Origin: Dyella dinghuensis
Lineage (GTDB): Bacteria > Pseudomonadota > Gammaproteobacteria > Xanthomonadales > Rhodanobacteraceae
Assembly: GCF_003977615.1 (NCBI RefSeq)
Contig: NZ_RYZR01000007.1
Span: 372,001 to 436,000, forward strand
Direction: 5' to 3'
DNA length: 64,000 nt
The position numbers and the translations under genes are program-made. A model generated the notes under the pieces. It saw only the letters and a list, made by a program, of their open reading frames with translations. It made no database searches and was not told where the DNA came from. Below, in pieces: positions 1 to 8,249 of this stretch (its first letter is position 1; each line of letters starts with the position of its first letter).

Positions 1-725
1 TTAGCCAATTTCATCGGCGGACTGGCTACCGCTCGCAACATGCCATCCATGCGTAGACGCACACGATATTGCGACTCGAATGGCTCGAAATGGATGTCAG
101 ATGCGCCTCGGCGAATGGCATCCACCAAAATCTTATTTACGAACTTCACTACCGGCGCGTCGGAATTTGCGTCGATGTCACTGCCAGAAGACGGCCCTTC
201 TTCATCGCTGCCCGTTTCAAGCGCAAGGTCGTCCAGCTCGCCGCCACCCATGTCGGGGACGTTATTGCTCATGTTGCTGATGGCGCCTTCGATGGCTCGC
301 GTCAGCTGCGTGCGCTCCACCAGGATGGGTTCCACCATGCAGTTGGAGTGGAACTTGATCTCATCCAGGGCATGCAACTGCATAGGGTCGGCAATACCCA
401 CAAACAGCCGCTTTCCGCGCTGAAGCAACGGAAGCACCTGATGCTTGCTGATCAACTCTTCACTAATCAGCTTGAGTGGCATGCTCGATGGTGCGACGGC
501 GGTCACATCCATCATCGGCATGCCGAACTCAGCGGACGCCACCTGGGCCAAGCGGTGGCTGTCCACAAGGTTCTGTTCGAGCAGCCACGCTGTAAGCGTT
601 TTCTTGTTCTGGCTGCAATCGGTAACTGCTTTGCGTGCATCGGCCTCCGGCAACAGACCTTCGGACACAAGCCGACGGGCCATACCCGACAGCCCCAAGG
701 CGGATGGTTGTGGTTGCGATGACAT
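1..725 (-). CDS. pilB: Type IV pilus assembly ATPase PilB (N-terminal part, cut by window edge)
   Basis: Reading the minus strand from an ATG at 725 gives about 241 residues with no stop before the window edge. The product begins MSSQPQPSALGLSGMARRLV. It shows the N-terminal T2SSE_N/MshEN fold typical of PilB/GspE (segments AEFGMPMMDV, LPLLQRGKRLFVGIADP), followed by an acidic linker and the start of the ATPase domain (VKFVNKILVDAIRRGASDIHFEP, quoted here only in part: GASDIHFEPFESQYRVRMRL). The Walker boxes lie beyond the edge. PilB is the cytoplasmic hexameric motor that drives pilus extension. Two pilin genes on the same strand at 16.3-17.5 kb support pilB over a type II secretion GspE. 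The gene follows a TMTC-like gene with a 138-nt gap that contains a strong hairpin. Confidence 0.9.
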   Translation of the reverse strand, partial: MSSQPQPSALGLSGMARRLVSEGLLPEADARKAVTDCSQNKKTLTAWLLEQNLVDSHRLAQVASAEFGMPMMDVTAVAPSSMPLKLISEELISKHQVLPLLQRGKRLFVGIADPMQLHALDEIKFHSNCMVEPILVERTQLTRAIEGAISNMSNNVPDMGGGELDDLALETGSDEEGPSSGSDIDANSDAPVVKFVNKILVDAIRRGASDIHFEPFESQYRVRLRMDGMLRAVASPPMKLA

Positions 726-774
726 GATGAACCTAGCTTAGTCCCCTGATTGGGTTTGAATTTACCGCACATTA

Positions 775-800
775 CCCCGGCAAGCTATGGCTTTCCGGGG
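775..800 (-). promoter_or_regulatory. Hairpin in the leader region of pilB
   Basis: On the minus strand the arms CCCCGGAAAGC and GCTTGCCGGGG enclose a CATA loop, an 11-bp stem with one mismatch, about 50 nt before the pilB ATG. No T-run follows, so it does not look like an intrinsic terminator. Further GC-rich dyads lie between it and the end of the upstream gene (800-860). It could be a structured leader or an mRNA-processing site. I could not match it to a known riboswitch by eye. Confidence 0.4.
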
Positions 801-863
801 TTCGGCAGACGGGAGACCGCTAACCCGCTTTTCCCGGCCCGGAAGGGGCGCCAAATCTGAGTT

Positions 864-2672
864 TCAACGCTTCGTCGAAGTCGCCTCAATGGATTTGAGA
901 ACGGCCAGAAAGACCTGATGCCGTCTGGCACGAACCTCGGGGGGCATCAATCTGAGCGACGCCTGCTCGGTCTCATTGGCTTCGGCCGTCTTTCCTAGCA
1001 ATGCCAAGCCTGCCGCGAGCTCCATGTGCGAGTCCGGGTTAGAAGGCTCTCTCGCAACCGCTTCGCGGAGTGTCTCTTCCGCGGCGGCTGGGGGACTCTG
1101 CAGTAACAGAAGCGAAGCCTTTATCTTGAAGTAAAAGACGTAATTTCCTGGTTCTACTAAACCATTTGTCCGGTCAATTCGGTCGACGTAGAACTCAGCG
1201 AGCTTCGTATCGTTGTGCCTTAGCGCCAAGATAGCAGCGTTCAACATGCAGGACGGACAAGGCACGTTTTCAGCAACGACGCTATGGATTACCTGCCACG
1301 CGTGAGCCTCATCTCCTGCACTTATGTACGCGCCGATGAGTTGTTCCTTCGCAGCAATAAAGTCTGGATTTTCCTGCACCGCCCATTGCCAAAGCTGCAC
1401 TTGGTAAGACCAAAGTGGGATGGTCTGGCGAATATTCGTTATCGATAGTGCAAGCCATACGAGAAGGCTGAAATAACCGGCCATGGAAGCTGTGCGGACG
1501 CTACCTTTTGGTATGGGCAACTCCAGCAGAACAAGAGGAAGTAGCGAGCAAGCCAGGGCAAGTGGAGTCATGGCATAGCGTTCGTGATACAGACTCGTAT
1601 CGAGATACGCAGGTACGATGTGCAGAACCGGCATGATGGCGAATGTCACCACCATAATCAGGCCGCCCACGTAGGAGCGCCGAAGCGTGAGCCAGATGCC
1701 GATTAACACGATGCCGAAAGCGGCAAAGTCCCGAAGCAGCAAGCTTGCCTTGAACGTGAAGAAGGGCGCCATAGGCAGCGGGTGCATGGGACCCATGCCC
1801 GCCATAGGCCAGAAAAATAACCGCCAGTAACGCAGATAAAGAAAGCAAACTTCCTGCATGCGAGCCCAGGGGCTGAGTTGATCAATCCCCGACATCAGCG
1901 CTAGCGTGCCCATGGCCCAGTGGCGAAAGCACAGATAAGCAATGCCAGCTCCGAGCATCAATAGATAAACCGGCCAATGGCGCTTTAAGACGTCCCAAAC
2001 CTGGGTTCTTAGAGGAGTTCCAGGTGAGGCGTTGAGCGCAAACCAGTCCAGGATCACCAATACGAACGGGAGAACCGCGGTCGATTCCTTGGCGCATGCT
2101 CCGAGAAAGAAGCAAGTTGCCACCACAACGGCGCGGTTCCATCTCTGGCGGAGTAATACATTACATAGCAGCGCCACCAACATGAAAAACGTGGCAACAA
2201 GATCGAACTGGCAACCTATCCACGTGACGGCTTCCACAAGGAGAGGGTGCAGCCCATAAAGCAATGTGGGAATGGCAACGACTTGCCAGCGTTTTGCTGA
2301 CGGATATCGATCGCGGGTCAAAGCTGCTGCTAAGGCGCCTACCAGTAGGGTATTGGCTGCATGCAGAATCAACGATACGGCGTGCATGGGGCCTGGATGT
2401 GCATCGAAAGTGCGCACTTCAAGCGTAAATAGTGCTATGACCAGTGGTCGAAAATAATTGGCCCAGTTGTTGAAGTCGTGAAAGATGAAATGTCGCCATT
2501 CGTCGCCATGGCGTATCCACGGATTTAGCTGGAAAGTCGCAACGTCATTCCAGACGAATTGCGCATGCAGAACCGGCCAGTAGGTTGTTACGACAACGGC
2601 CACGGCAGCCAAAGCAATGATGCCCAATACGCCCTTGCTTCCGCCTGCGGAGAAGCTGGAAGGTAAGTTCAA
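864..2672 (-). CDS. TMTC-like GT-C membrane protein with C-terminal TPRs (subfamily 2)
   Basis: 602 aa. About ten hydrophobic segments occupy roughly residues 15-420, followed by a soluble helical C-terminus with TPR-like repeats (AGDEAHAWQVI, LGKTAEANETEQASLRLMP). The first periplasmic loop has FVWNDV and the RPL segment found in TMTC-type proteins, then HPLLVEAVTWIGCQFD and AKEST, which align with HP(I/V)HTEAV..GR.E and KE of that family. TMTCs are GT-C, lipid-linked-sugar-dependent O-mannosyltransferases; the activity here is inferred. It is closely paralogous to the gene at 20022-21836 (both have WRH(F/Y)IF.DFN.W..YFRPLVIA). A C-x-x-C (CPSCML) lies before the TPRs. The start is TTG, with AGGGG six bases upstream; no early ATG exists. 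It lies directly before pilB on the same strand. Confidence 0.75.
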   Translation of the reverse strand: MNLPSSFSAGGSKGVLGIIALAAVAVVVTTYWPVLHAQFVWNDVATFQLNPWIRHGDEWRHFIFHDFNNWANYFRPLVIALFTLEVRTFDAHPGPMHAVSLILHAANTLLVGALAAALTRDRYPSAKRWQVVAIPTLLYGLHPLLVEAVTWIGCQFDLVATFFMLVALLCNVLLRQRWNRAVVVATCFFLGACAKESTAVLPFVLVILDWFALNASPGTPLRTQVWDVLKRHWPVYLLMLGAGIAYLCFRHWAMGTLALMSGIDQLSPWARMQEVCFLYLRYWRLFFWPMAGMGPMHPLPMAPFFTFKASLLLRDFAAFGIVLIGIWLTLRRSYVGGLIMVVTFAIMPVLHIVPAYLDTSLYHERYAMTPLALACSLLPLVLLELPIPKGSVRTASMAGYFSLLVWLALSITNIRQTIPLWSYQVQLWQWAVQENPDFIAAKEQLIGAYISAGDEAHAWQVIHSVVAENVPCPSCMLNAAILALRHNDTKLAEFYVDRIDRTNGLVEPGNYVFYFKIKASLLLLQSPPAAAEETLREAVAREPSNPDSHMELAAGLALLGKTAEANETEQASLRLMPPEVRARRHQVFLAVLKSIEATSTKR

Positions 2673-3057
2673 TGCTAACCCCTGGAGTCGTTTTCAACGG
2701 TACATCCTATCATCGGGGCTGCCCTGAGCGTTTGTGTGAACCTGCCCATTTCCGCAAGCGACGCTATGATTTCGCGCCACTACGGGGGCGATAGCGTTGC
2801 CGCACCTTGGCACTATTTGGCGGCTAGAGGGAAGCGGCAGCATGAGTGGGCGGTAAGTGTGGCCAAGCATGACCCAATTCAATTCACAGATCTAAACGGA
2901 GTGACTTTAGAATGATGAAAAGTATTTTGCGCCGTGTCCGCAATGCGGGTCGTTGGATGCGCTGCTCGTCTTTGCAAGTGATTTGCTCATGAGTCGGGCG
3001 GCGAAAGCTAGCTAATTAGTTGATTCAAGAAATAACTAAGTAAGGATGTAAATAAAC
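2673..3057. other. Divergent intergenic region, 385 nt
   Basis: This separates the minus-strand TMTC-like gene from the plus-strand GT-C gene, so it should hold promoters for both. The last ~60 nt are strongly AT-rich (AGTTGATTCAAGAAATAAC and following). A 26-codon plus-strand frame starts with ATGATGAAAAGT at 2912 and stops at 2992, with GGAGTG about 9 nt before it. I cannot say whether it is translated. No repeat, tRNA or mobile-element end was seen. Confidence 0.5.
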
Positions 3058-4785
3058 ATGCCGACTCATCCGTTCGTCACATGGAAGTCAACAATCTTTG
3101 TTTTTTTTGTCGCGTTGGCGCTTCTGTTGTTGTCGATGGATCGCACAATGAATATCTACGACGAAGGGATTGTCCTAACAGATGCACAGCTGACCTTGCA
3201 TGGTGCCGTAGTGCACCGCGACTTTCATTCTGTATACGGCCCTGGTTCTTACGCAATTCTCGCTTTTCTTTTTTGGCTATTCAGTCCGAGCTTCATCGTC
3301 GCTCGTCTTTTTGGCGTAACCGTACAAGCGCTGATAGTTACTCTTGCTTTTGCAATTCTAAGGGCTCGCGTAGACATTCGGATTGCGATTGGTTTTGTCG
3401 CGATTTGCCTGATGTGGTTGATCGCCAGCGCAAACTATCTATATCCCACCTATCCGTGTTTGCTATTGACACTGGTTGGTTCAGGGGCATTGATGAGTCG
3501 GGGGGCGGCCACGCGTCGCTCTGCATTACTTGTCGCGGGATGTTGCTGCGGTCTAAGTACCTACTTTCGTTACGATGCAGGCTTCTTCGTATTTGTGGCA
3601 TATGCACTAGCGATCACGCTATTTGTGATGAAAGAGCAAGAGTCGCGTAGTCTAGGGCTCCAACGCGTTCTTCGCAGCGTCTCATTACTGGCACTTGGGG
3701 CATTTGTTGTCTTTATGCCTGGACTCATCGTATATCTTGCGACTTCACCACTATCTGCATTCCGTGCAGATATCATTGACTACGGATTGAAAATTTACCC
3801 GTCGACTAGAGCTTTGCCATTCCCAGGTGTTCAGGCATTGCTGATTGATCCAGCTCAGTTTGGCGTTTACCTGACGCCGGTTGTTGTTGTATTGGCGATA
3901 CCCATGGCATCGCGTGAATATGCTTCCATTGGGCACGATAAGACAATGAGTGATCAACAGAGCGGTGTGCCGTTTGCACTGCTATTTGGCCTGCTGTCAA
4001 TTGTTTTGTACTACAAGGGTTTTGTGCGGGTATCGGTTTCGCAGATGATTTTTGCAATTGTCCCGGCTTTGGCGTTATTCGCTTTTTTGATCGAAAAATA
4101 TCGAAAAGATCGAGGTTGGCTTCGACTAACCACGGTAGTCGCGGCGTCAGTAATTGTTTCGACCTCGGTGATTGCAGCGGCGGACCAATTTGGTCCGTTT
4201 CAGTATGATCCGCAACGCTACGTCTTCGGGCTGTTTGAGCAGCGCATTGGTTTGCTCGATCGCGAGCCGCAACTAAGTGATCGGTGTCTTGCATGGACCG
4301 GTATGAGGTTCGCCTTGCTGAAACCACCCTACCTTCTGGTTGGGCGATACATAAACCGGCACACCGATCAAAACGAACGCATATTGGTGGGCTTAGATAG
4401 GCACGACAAGATTTTTATAAATCCAATGTCGCTCTACTACGCTTCGGATAGGCTGCCAGGTACGCGCTGGTCACAATATGACCCGGGAATTCAAAATTCT
4501 CAAGAAATACAGGGCGAAATGATTAAAGATCTGAAGCGTAACGATGTGCGTTACGTTGTGCGTGATACATCCTTCGATAGCAAAAAGGAGCCTAATGAAA
4601 GTGCTATAAGTACGGGAGTGCATCTGTTGGACTATTACTTGGCAGCTCAATATAGGCCAATAGCAAAATCGGGAAATGTGCAAGTGTGGTTGAGGAACGA
4701 TGTTGTGGCGGCGATGGACGATGACGTTCCTACGTGTCGCCTAGAGTCAATGGATGCATCCACATCTGGCTCTATCGGGCGCTAG
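3058..4785 (+). CDS. Membrane protein, probable GT-C glycosyltransferase
   Basis: 575 aa. A signal-anchor segment (FFVALALLLLSMD) is followed by a periplasmic loop with DEGIVLTDAQLTLHG and then HRDF.SVYGPGSY. An acidic pair in this first loop is the usual catalytic or metal-binding signature of GT-C enzymes (ArnT, PMT, PglB-like). About ten further hydrophobic segments run to residue ~385, followed by a soluble periplasmic C-terminus (NDVRYVVRDTSF). GT-C enzymes transfer sugars from polyprenyl-phosphate donors in the periplasm; donor and acceptor are unknown here. Base composition is distinctly AT-rich against its neighbours, suggesting horizontal acquisition. Codons 15-17 contain a run of eight T (3101-3108). 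The gene stands alone, followed by 207 nt without a gene. Confidence 0.65.
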   Translation: MPTHPFVTWKSTIFVFFVALALLLLSMDRTMNIYDEGIVLTDAQLTLHGAVVHRDFHSVYGPGSYAILAFLFWLFSPSFIVARLFGVTVQALIVTLAFAILRARVDIRIAIGFVAICLMWLIASANYLYPTYPCLLLTLVGSGALMSRGAATRRSALLVAGCCCGLSTYFRYDAGFFVFVAYALAITLFVMKEQESRSLGLQRVLRSVSLLALGAFVVFMPGLIVYLATSPLSAFRADIIDYGLKIYPSTRALPFPGVQALLIDPAQFGVYLTPVVVVLAIPMASREYASIGHDKTMSDQQSGVPFALLFGLLSIVLYYKGFVRVSVSQMIFAIVPALALFAFLIEKYRKDRGWLRLTTVVAASVIVSTSVIAAADQFGPFQYDPQRYVFGLFEQRIGLLDREPQLSDRCLAWTGMRFALLKPPYLLVGRYINRHTDQNERILVGLDRHDKIFINPMSLYYASDRLPGTRWSQYDPGIQNSQEIQGEMIKDLKRNDVRYVVRDTSFDSKKEPNESAISTGVHLLDYYLAAQYRPIAKSGNVQVWLRNDVVAAMDDDVPTCRLESMDASTSGSIGR

Positions 4786-4992
4786 GCGCCTGCTGCAATG
4801 AGTAATAAATGTTTGATGATTTGGCGAACATGCGAGCGATGTGATTGAGCTTAGGGTCCGTCTGAGTTTCTGCTATAGCCTTTGCGTGTTTTGCTGACTG
4901 GCATGAGGGCGACGTCAACTCGATCCGCTGTAGAATTGGTTCGAAGTAAGAGGCTGGCTTGGATGTCCGCGTGTACGCCATTAGGGTGAGCT

Positions 4993-5991
4993 ATGAATGG
5001 GTGGGGGCCAGATGAATTGGAAGCAGGTGTTGTATGCCCGTCATGTGGCTCACGCACGAAAGCTTTGACGCTGTATCAAGAATTGCACGATAACGTTGAG
5101 GGCATCCCTGGTAAGTGGAGTATCAGGCGCTGCTCACAATGCAGGAGTCTTTACCTGGACCCTAGGCCGAAACCCGAGGCGATTGCCAAAGCATACGCTT
5201 CGTACCACACGCACGACCGCGGTTCAGACGAATATGCCCGCGATAACGGCAATTCGTTATTTTGGAAATTGGCAAACGGTTACATGAATGCCCGATACGG
5301 CTCGGCACGAACACCGGCCTTGGAATCGGGTTGGCGGATCATGTCTTTGTTGCCTCCTTTACGCCAGCAATTGGATTATTTCTACAGGCATCTGCCTTCC
5401 CGGCCTGGGCGTCTCCTGGACGTCGGATGTGGAAACGGAGTGTTTTTGTTAAGGGCGAAGGCCGCCGGGTGGGATGTGGTGGGGTTGGAGCCAGATCCGG
5501 CCGCCGTGGCTGCTGCGCGTGAATGTGGTTCTGATGTTCGACAAGGCACATTGGAGAGCTCCGTTGTAACCGGGCCATTTAATGTAATCACAGCGGCACA
5601 TGTCATCGAACACGTCCATCAACCCCAGCTCTTTCTTAAGCGAATTTTCGACTTGTTGGCGAAAGATGGCCACGTTTGGATCGCTACCCCAAATGTGCAA
5701 GGGATGGGCCATCGCTGGTTTGGCCGTGCTTGGCGTGGTCTGGAGCCACCTCGCCACATGGTGCTGTTCTCAAGGAAGGCCTTGCGCAAGCTGTTGGAAG
5801 ACGCGGGGTTTAGGGAGATTACGTTTCTCCGCCGTGGTCGCGGGTCGTTTTACGTATTGCACGCGTCGCACGAGGCTGCACTGAAAGAGGGCCGCAAGAA
5901 ATTTAAACTCCCCGCCCCCGCTGTAGACTTGGCCGCTTCGATTTTTGCCTCGACGGGAGAGGAGTGGGTTGTACGCGCAAAAAAGCCCTAA
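4993..5991 (+). CDS. Zinc-ribbon class I SAM-dependent methyltransferase
   Basis: 332 aa. The N-terminus has a four-cysteine zinc ribbon: CPSCGSRT at about residue 15 and CSQCRSLYLDPRP at about residue 49. The Rossmann-type SAM domain follows: motif I LLDVGCGNGVFLLRAKAAGW, acidic residue in GLEPDP, then HVIEHVHQPQLFLKRI and HVWIATPN, as in the Methyltransf_23/UbiG-like group. This architecture is common in surface-polysaccharide clusters, where such enzymes methylate sugars or modify glycan ends. The substrate cannot be read from sequence. The start has a GGTGAG ribosome site six bases upstream. It sits between the GT-C gene and the glycosyltransferase operon on the same strand. Confidence 0.8.
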   Translation: MNGWGPDELEAGVVCPSCGSRTKALTLYQELHDNVEGIPGKWSIRRCSQCRSLYLDPRPKPEAIAKAYASYHTHDRGSDEYARDNGNSLFWKLANGYMNARYGSARTPALESGWRIMSLLPPLRQQLDYFYRHLPSRPGRLLDVGCGNGVFLLRAKAAGWDVVGLEPDPAAVAAARECGSDVRQGTLESSVVTGPFNVITAAHVIEHVHQPQLFLKRIFDLLAKDGHVWIATPNVQGMGHRWFGRAWRGLEPPRHMVLFSRKALRKLLEDAGFREITFLRRGRGSFYVLHASHEAALKEGRKKFKLPAPAVDLAASIFASTGEEWVVRAKKP

Positions 5992-6006
5992 GTTTGAGTC
6001 TCAAAC
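5992..6006. repeat. Short perfect palindrome after the methyltransferase stop
   Basis: GTTTGAG-T-CTCAAAC begins at the base after the TAA stop. There is no T-run, so it is not a convincing terminator. The following 135 nt (6007-6140) hold no gene. Confidence 0.4.
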
Positions 6007-6140
6007 GCGGCTTCCAGGCAGAGTGTCAAGGTGGAACGTCGTTAAGGCACGCACCGTTAGGTCTTGGGCTAAAGGTATCGGCACAGCTGACATAGGCTAA
6101 CCAGCAGTCAGGGTTGAAGGTGTAGCTGATTAGGATCGCT

Positions 6141-6156
6141 TGGCCGGCTAATTGCG
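6141..6156 (+). promoter_or_regulatory. Candidate sigma54 (-24/-12) promoter of the glycosyltransferase operon
   Basis: TGGCCGGCTAATTGCG has GG-N10-GC spacing and eight of the ten fixed bases of TGGCAC-N5-TTGC. The predicted transcription start, about 12 nt downstream, lies before the TTG codon at 6224 and after the upstream ATG at 6152. It therefore also argues for the downstream start of the next gene. The two pilin genes in this window have the same promoter type. Confidence 0.55.
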
Positions 6157-6223
6157 AAGCATTCCGATACATGCTTACGCGGGCGCAGGTTATGATTCAA
6201 CAACCTTTTCAGGAGTCTGCGCT

Positions 6224-7078
6224 TTGTTCCATCTAAGCATCATTTTGCCGGCTAAAAATGAAGCGCCTGCGCTCGCGAGCCTCATACCACGGATAGTGTC
6301 TCTTCATCCCGACGCTGAGGTCATAGTTGTCGACGACGGGTCGACCGATGACACGCCGAGCCTGTGTGGCCAGCATGGCGTGCGCTGCTTGTCGTCACCC
6401 TATTCGATGGGAAATGGAGCGGCGATCAAACGCGGTGCGAGAGCTGCGACAGGCGAGATCCTGGTCTTCATGGATGGCGATGGCCAGCATGATCCGGCTG
6501 ATATTGTGCGCATGCTGGAGAAGCTCGATCAGGGGTACGACATGGTCGTAGGCGCTCGTGATTGGAGCAGCCAGGCCGGAGTGGGAAGAGGGCTGGCAAA
6601 TACCCTATATAACTGGCTGGCTTCTCGGATGACTGGGCACGCGGTCGCCGATCTTACATCGGGCTTCAGAGTGATTCGCGCAAACAAGTTCCGCGAATTT
6701 CTACACTTGTTGCCGAATGGATTCAGTTACCCGACTACAAGCACCATGGCGTTCTTTCGTAGCGCTTATCCTGTGGCGTATGTACCCATCAAGGCATCTC
6801 AGCGCATTGGCAAGAGTCACATAAAACCGCTGCGTGATGGTCTGCGGTTTTTGCTGATCATATTTAAGATTGCGACGCTCTATTCGCCAATGAAACTGTT
6901 CGTGCCAGCCAGCGCGGTTTTCTTTGTTCTTGGTTTGGCGAATTACGCATGGACATATCTTCACGAAGGCCGTCTCACAAATATGAGCACTTTGATGTGG
7001 AGTGCTTCTGTCATTGTTTTTTTAATCGGTCTCGTGTCTGAACAAATTACTGCTCTGACGTATCGGCGCGATGACTGA
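6224..7078 (+). CDS. GT2 glycosyltransferase (dolichyl/polyprenyl-phosphate sugar synthase-like)
   Basis: 284 aa from the TTG at 6224, chosen because AGGAG lies eight bases upstream, the product then begins MFHLSIILPAKNE as GT2 enzymes do, and a sigma54-like promoter covers the alternative ATG at 6152. GT-A fold motifs: DDGSTDDT (nucleotide binding) and DGDGQHDP (DxD metal site). Two hydrophobic segments at the C-terminus (LFVPASAVFFVLGLANYAWT; SASVIVFLIGLVSEQ) are typical of polyprenyl-phosphate mannose/glucose synthases of the DPM1/GtrB type. Such enzymes make the lipid-linked monosaccharide donor that GT-C transferases use, which fits the GT-C/TMTC-like genes nearby. It is the first gene of an operon with overlapping members and overlaps the next by 8 nt. 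Confidence 0.8.
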   Translation: MFHLSIILPAKNEAPALASLIPRIVSLHPDAEVIVVDDGSTDDTPSLCGQHGVRCLSSPYSMGNGAAIKRGARAATGEILVFMDGDGQHDPADIVRMLEKLDQGYDMVVGARDWSSQAGVGRGLANTLYNWLASRMTGHAVADLTSGFRVIRANKFREFLHLLPNGFSYPTTSTMAFFRSAYPVAYVPIKASQRIGKSHIKPLRDGLRFLLIIFKIATLYSPMKLFVPASAVFFVLGLANYAWTYLHEGRLTNMSTLMWSASVIVFLIGLVSEQITALTYRRDD

Positions 7079-8249
7079 GAGACGTCGACCACGCATTCTG
7101 ATCATCACGCGAAACTTGCCGCCGCTTGTGGGCGGCATGGAAAGATTGAATTGGCACATGGCCGAAGAGTTGGCCAAGCATGCGGACGTAATCGTTATTG
7201 GTCCGCAAGGTGCGGCAGCGATGGCGCCTCAAGGTGTCCGCGTGCGTGAAGTGCCATTACGTCCATTGTGGCGTTTCATATTTTCCGCCGCGATGATGAC
7301 CTTGCGAGAGGCTAGAGAATTTCTGCCTGACGTCGTGCTGGCCGGAAGCGGGCTGACCGCGCCGATTGCATTGATCGCGGGCCGAGTGACGAAAGCACGA
7401 ACCGCTGTGTATGTTCACGGGTTGGATTTAACAACGCGGCACGTCATTTATCGCATGGCATGGATTCCTGCTATTCGTCGTATGCATCGCGTTATTGCCA
7501 ACAGTCGCGCATCTGCCACTTTGGCAACGGATATACGTGTCAAGCCCGATGAAATAGCAATCGTGCATCCAGGTGTCGAGATTCCCGATATCATTGTTGA
7601 TGTGCAGAGCATCCGGCTTTTCCGACAGCAGTTGGGACTTGCGACAAACACCATCCTGCTATCCGTAGGGCGCTTAAGCGAGCGCAAAGGTCTGCGCGAA
7701 TTCGTCCGCGAGTCTTTGCCGCGGATCGTGGAGCAAAAGCCGGACACGGTGTTGCTTGTAGTGGGTGACGAACCTCGCGATGCGTTGAACGCCAAAGCTC
7801 AAACGCGCGCCAGCATTCAGGAAGAAGCCGTTAAGGCTGGTGTTGGTGAGCATGTGAAGTTTTTAGGTGTTGTCACCGATAGGGACCAGTTATTGACAAT
7901 CTATCGAGCTAGCGTCGTACATGTATTCCCCGTGCGGCAGTTGCCGGGTGATCCGGAGGGTTTTGGGATGGTTGCCGTAGAGGCTGCTGCGAGCGGCATT
8001 CCAACGGTAGCATTTGCGACCGGCGGTATCGTTGATGCAGTTGCGGACGGTGTGTCAGGACGTTTGGTAAAGCCTGGGGACTACTCGTCCTTTTCTGAAG
8101 CCGTGATCGAAACAATCGCGTATTCGAGCAACCAGCAAGAAAAATGTCGCGACTTCGCTCTGCAGTTTGCATGGTCCCATTTCGGAGATCGCGTTTTTAA
8201 CGAAATACTTGGCGATGCGCATGCTTCCGATGAGGAAGTGTCAGGATGA
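7071..8249 (+). CDS. GT4 family glycosyltransferase
   Basis: 392 aa, GT-B fold. The N-terminal domain starts RILIITRNLPPLVGGMERL, the usual glycine-rich entry loop of GT4. The C-terminal domain has LLSVGRLSERKGL at about residue 200 and the nucleotide-sugar site PEGFGMVAVEAAASGIPTVA, containing the E-x7-E signature, then GGIVDAVADG. It is predicted to be a cytosolic or membrane-peripheral retaining transferase that adds a sugar to a lipid-linked oligosaccharide; the donor is unknown. It overlaps the preceding GT2 by 8 nt and the following methyltransferase by 4 nt (ATGA), showing one translationally coupled operon. Confidence 0.85.
   Translation: MTERRRPRILIITRNLPPLVGGMERLNWHMAEELAKHADVIVIGPQGAAAMAPQGVRVREVPLRPLWRFIFSAAMMTLREAREFLPDVVLAGSGLTAPIALIAGRVTKARTAVYVHGLDLTTRHVIYRMAWIPAIRRMHRVIANSRASATLATDIRVKPDEIAIVHPGVEIPDIIVDVQSIRLFRQQLGLATNTILLSVGRLSERKGLREFVRESLPRIVEQKPDTVLLVVGDEPRDALNAKAQTRASIQEEAVKAGVGEHVKFLGVVTDRDQLLTIYRASVVHVFPVRQLPGDPEGFGMVAVEAAASGIPTVAFATGGIVDAVADGVSGRLVKPGDYSSFSEAVIETIAYSSNQQEKCRDFALQFAWSHFGDRVFNEILGDAHASDEEVSG

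Noticed and set aside
726-863. c-di-GMP (GEMM) riboswitch before pilB
   Set aside because: The conserved GEMM core sequences could not be found; only a generic strong hairpin is visible.
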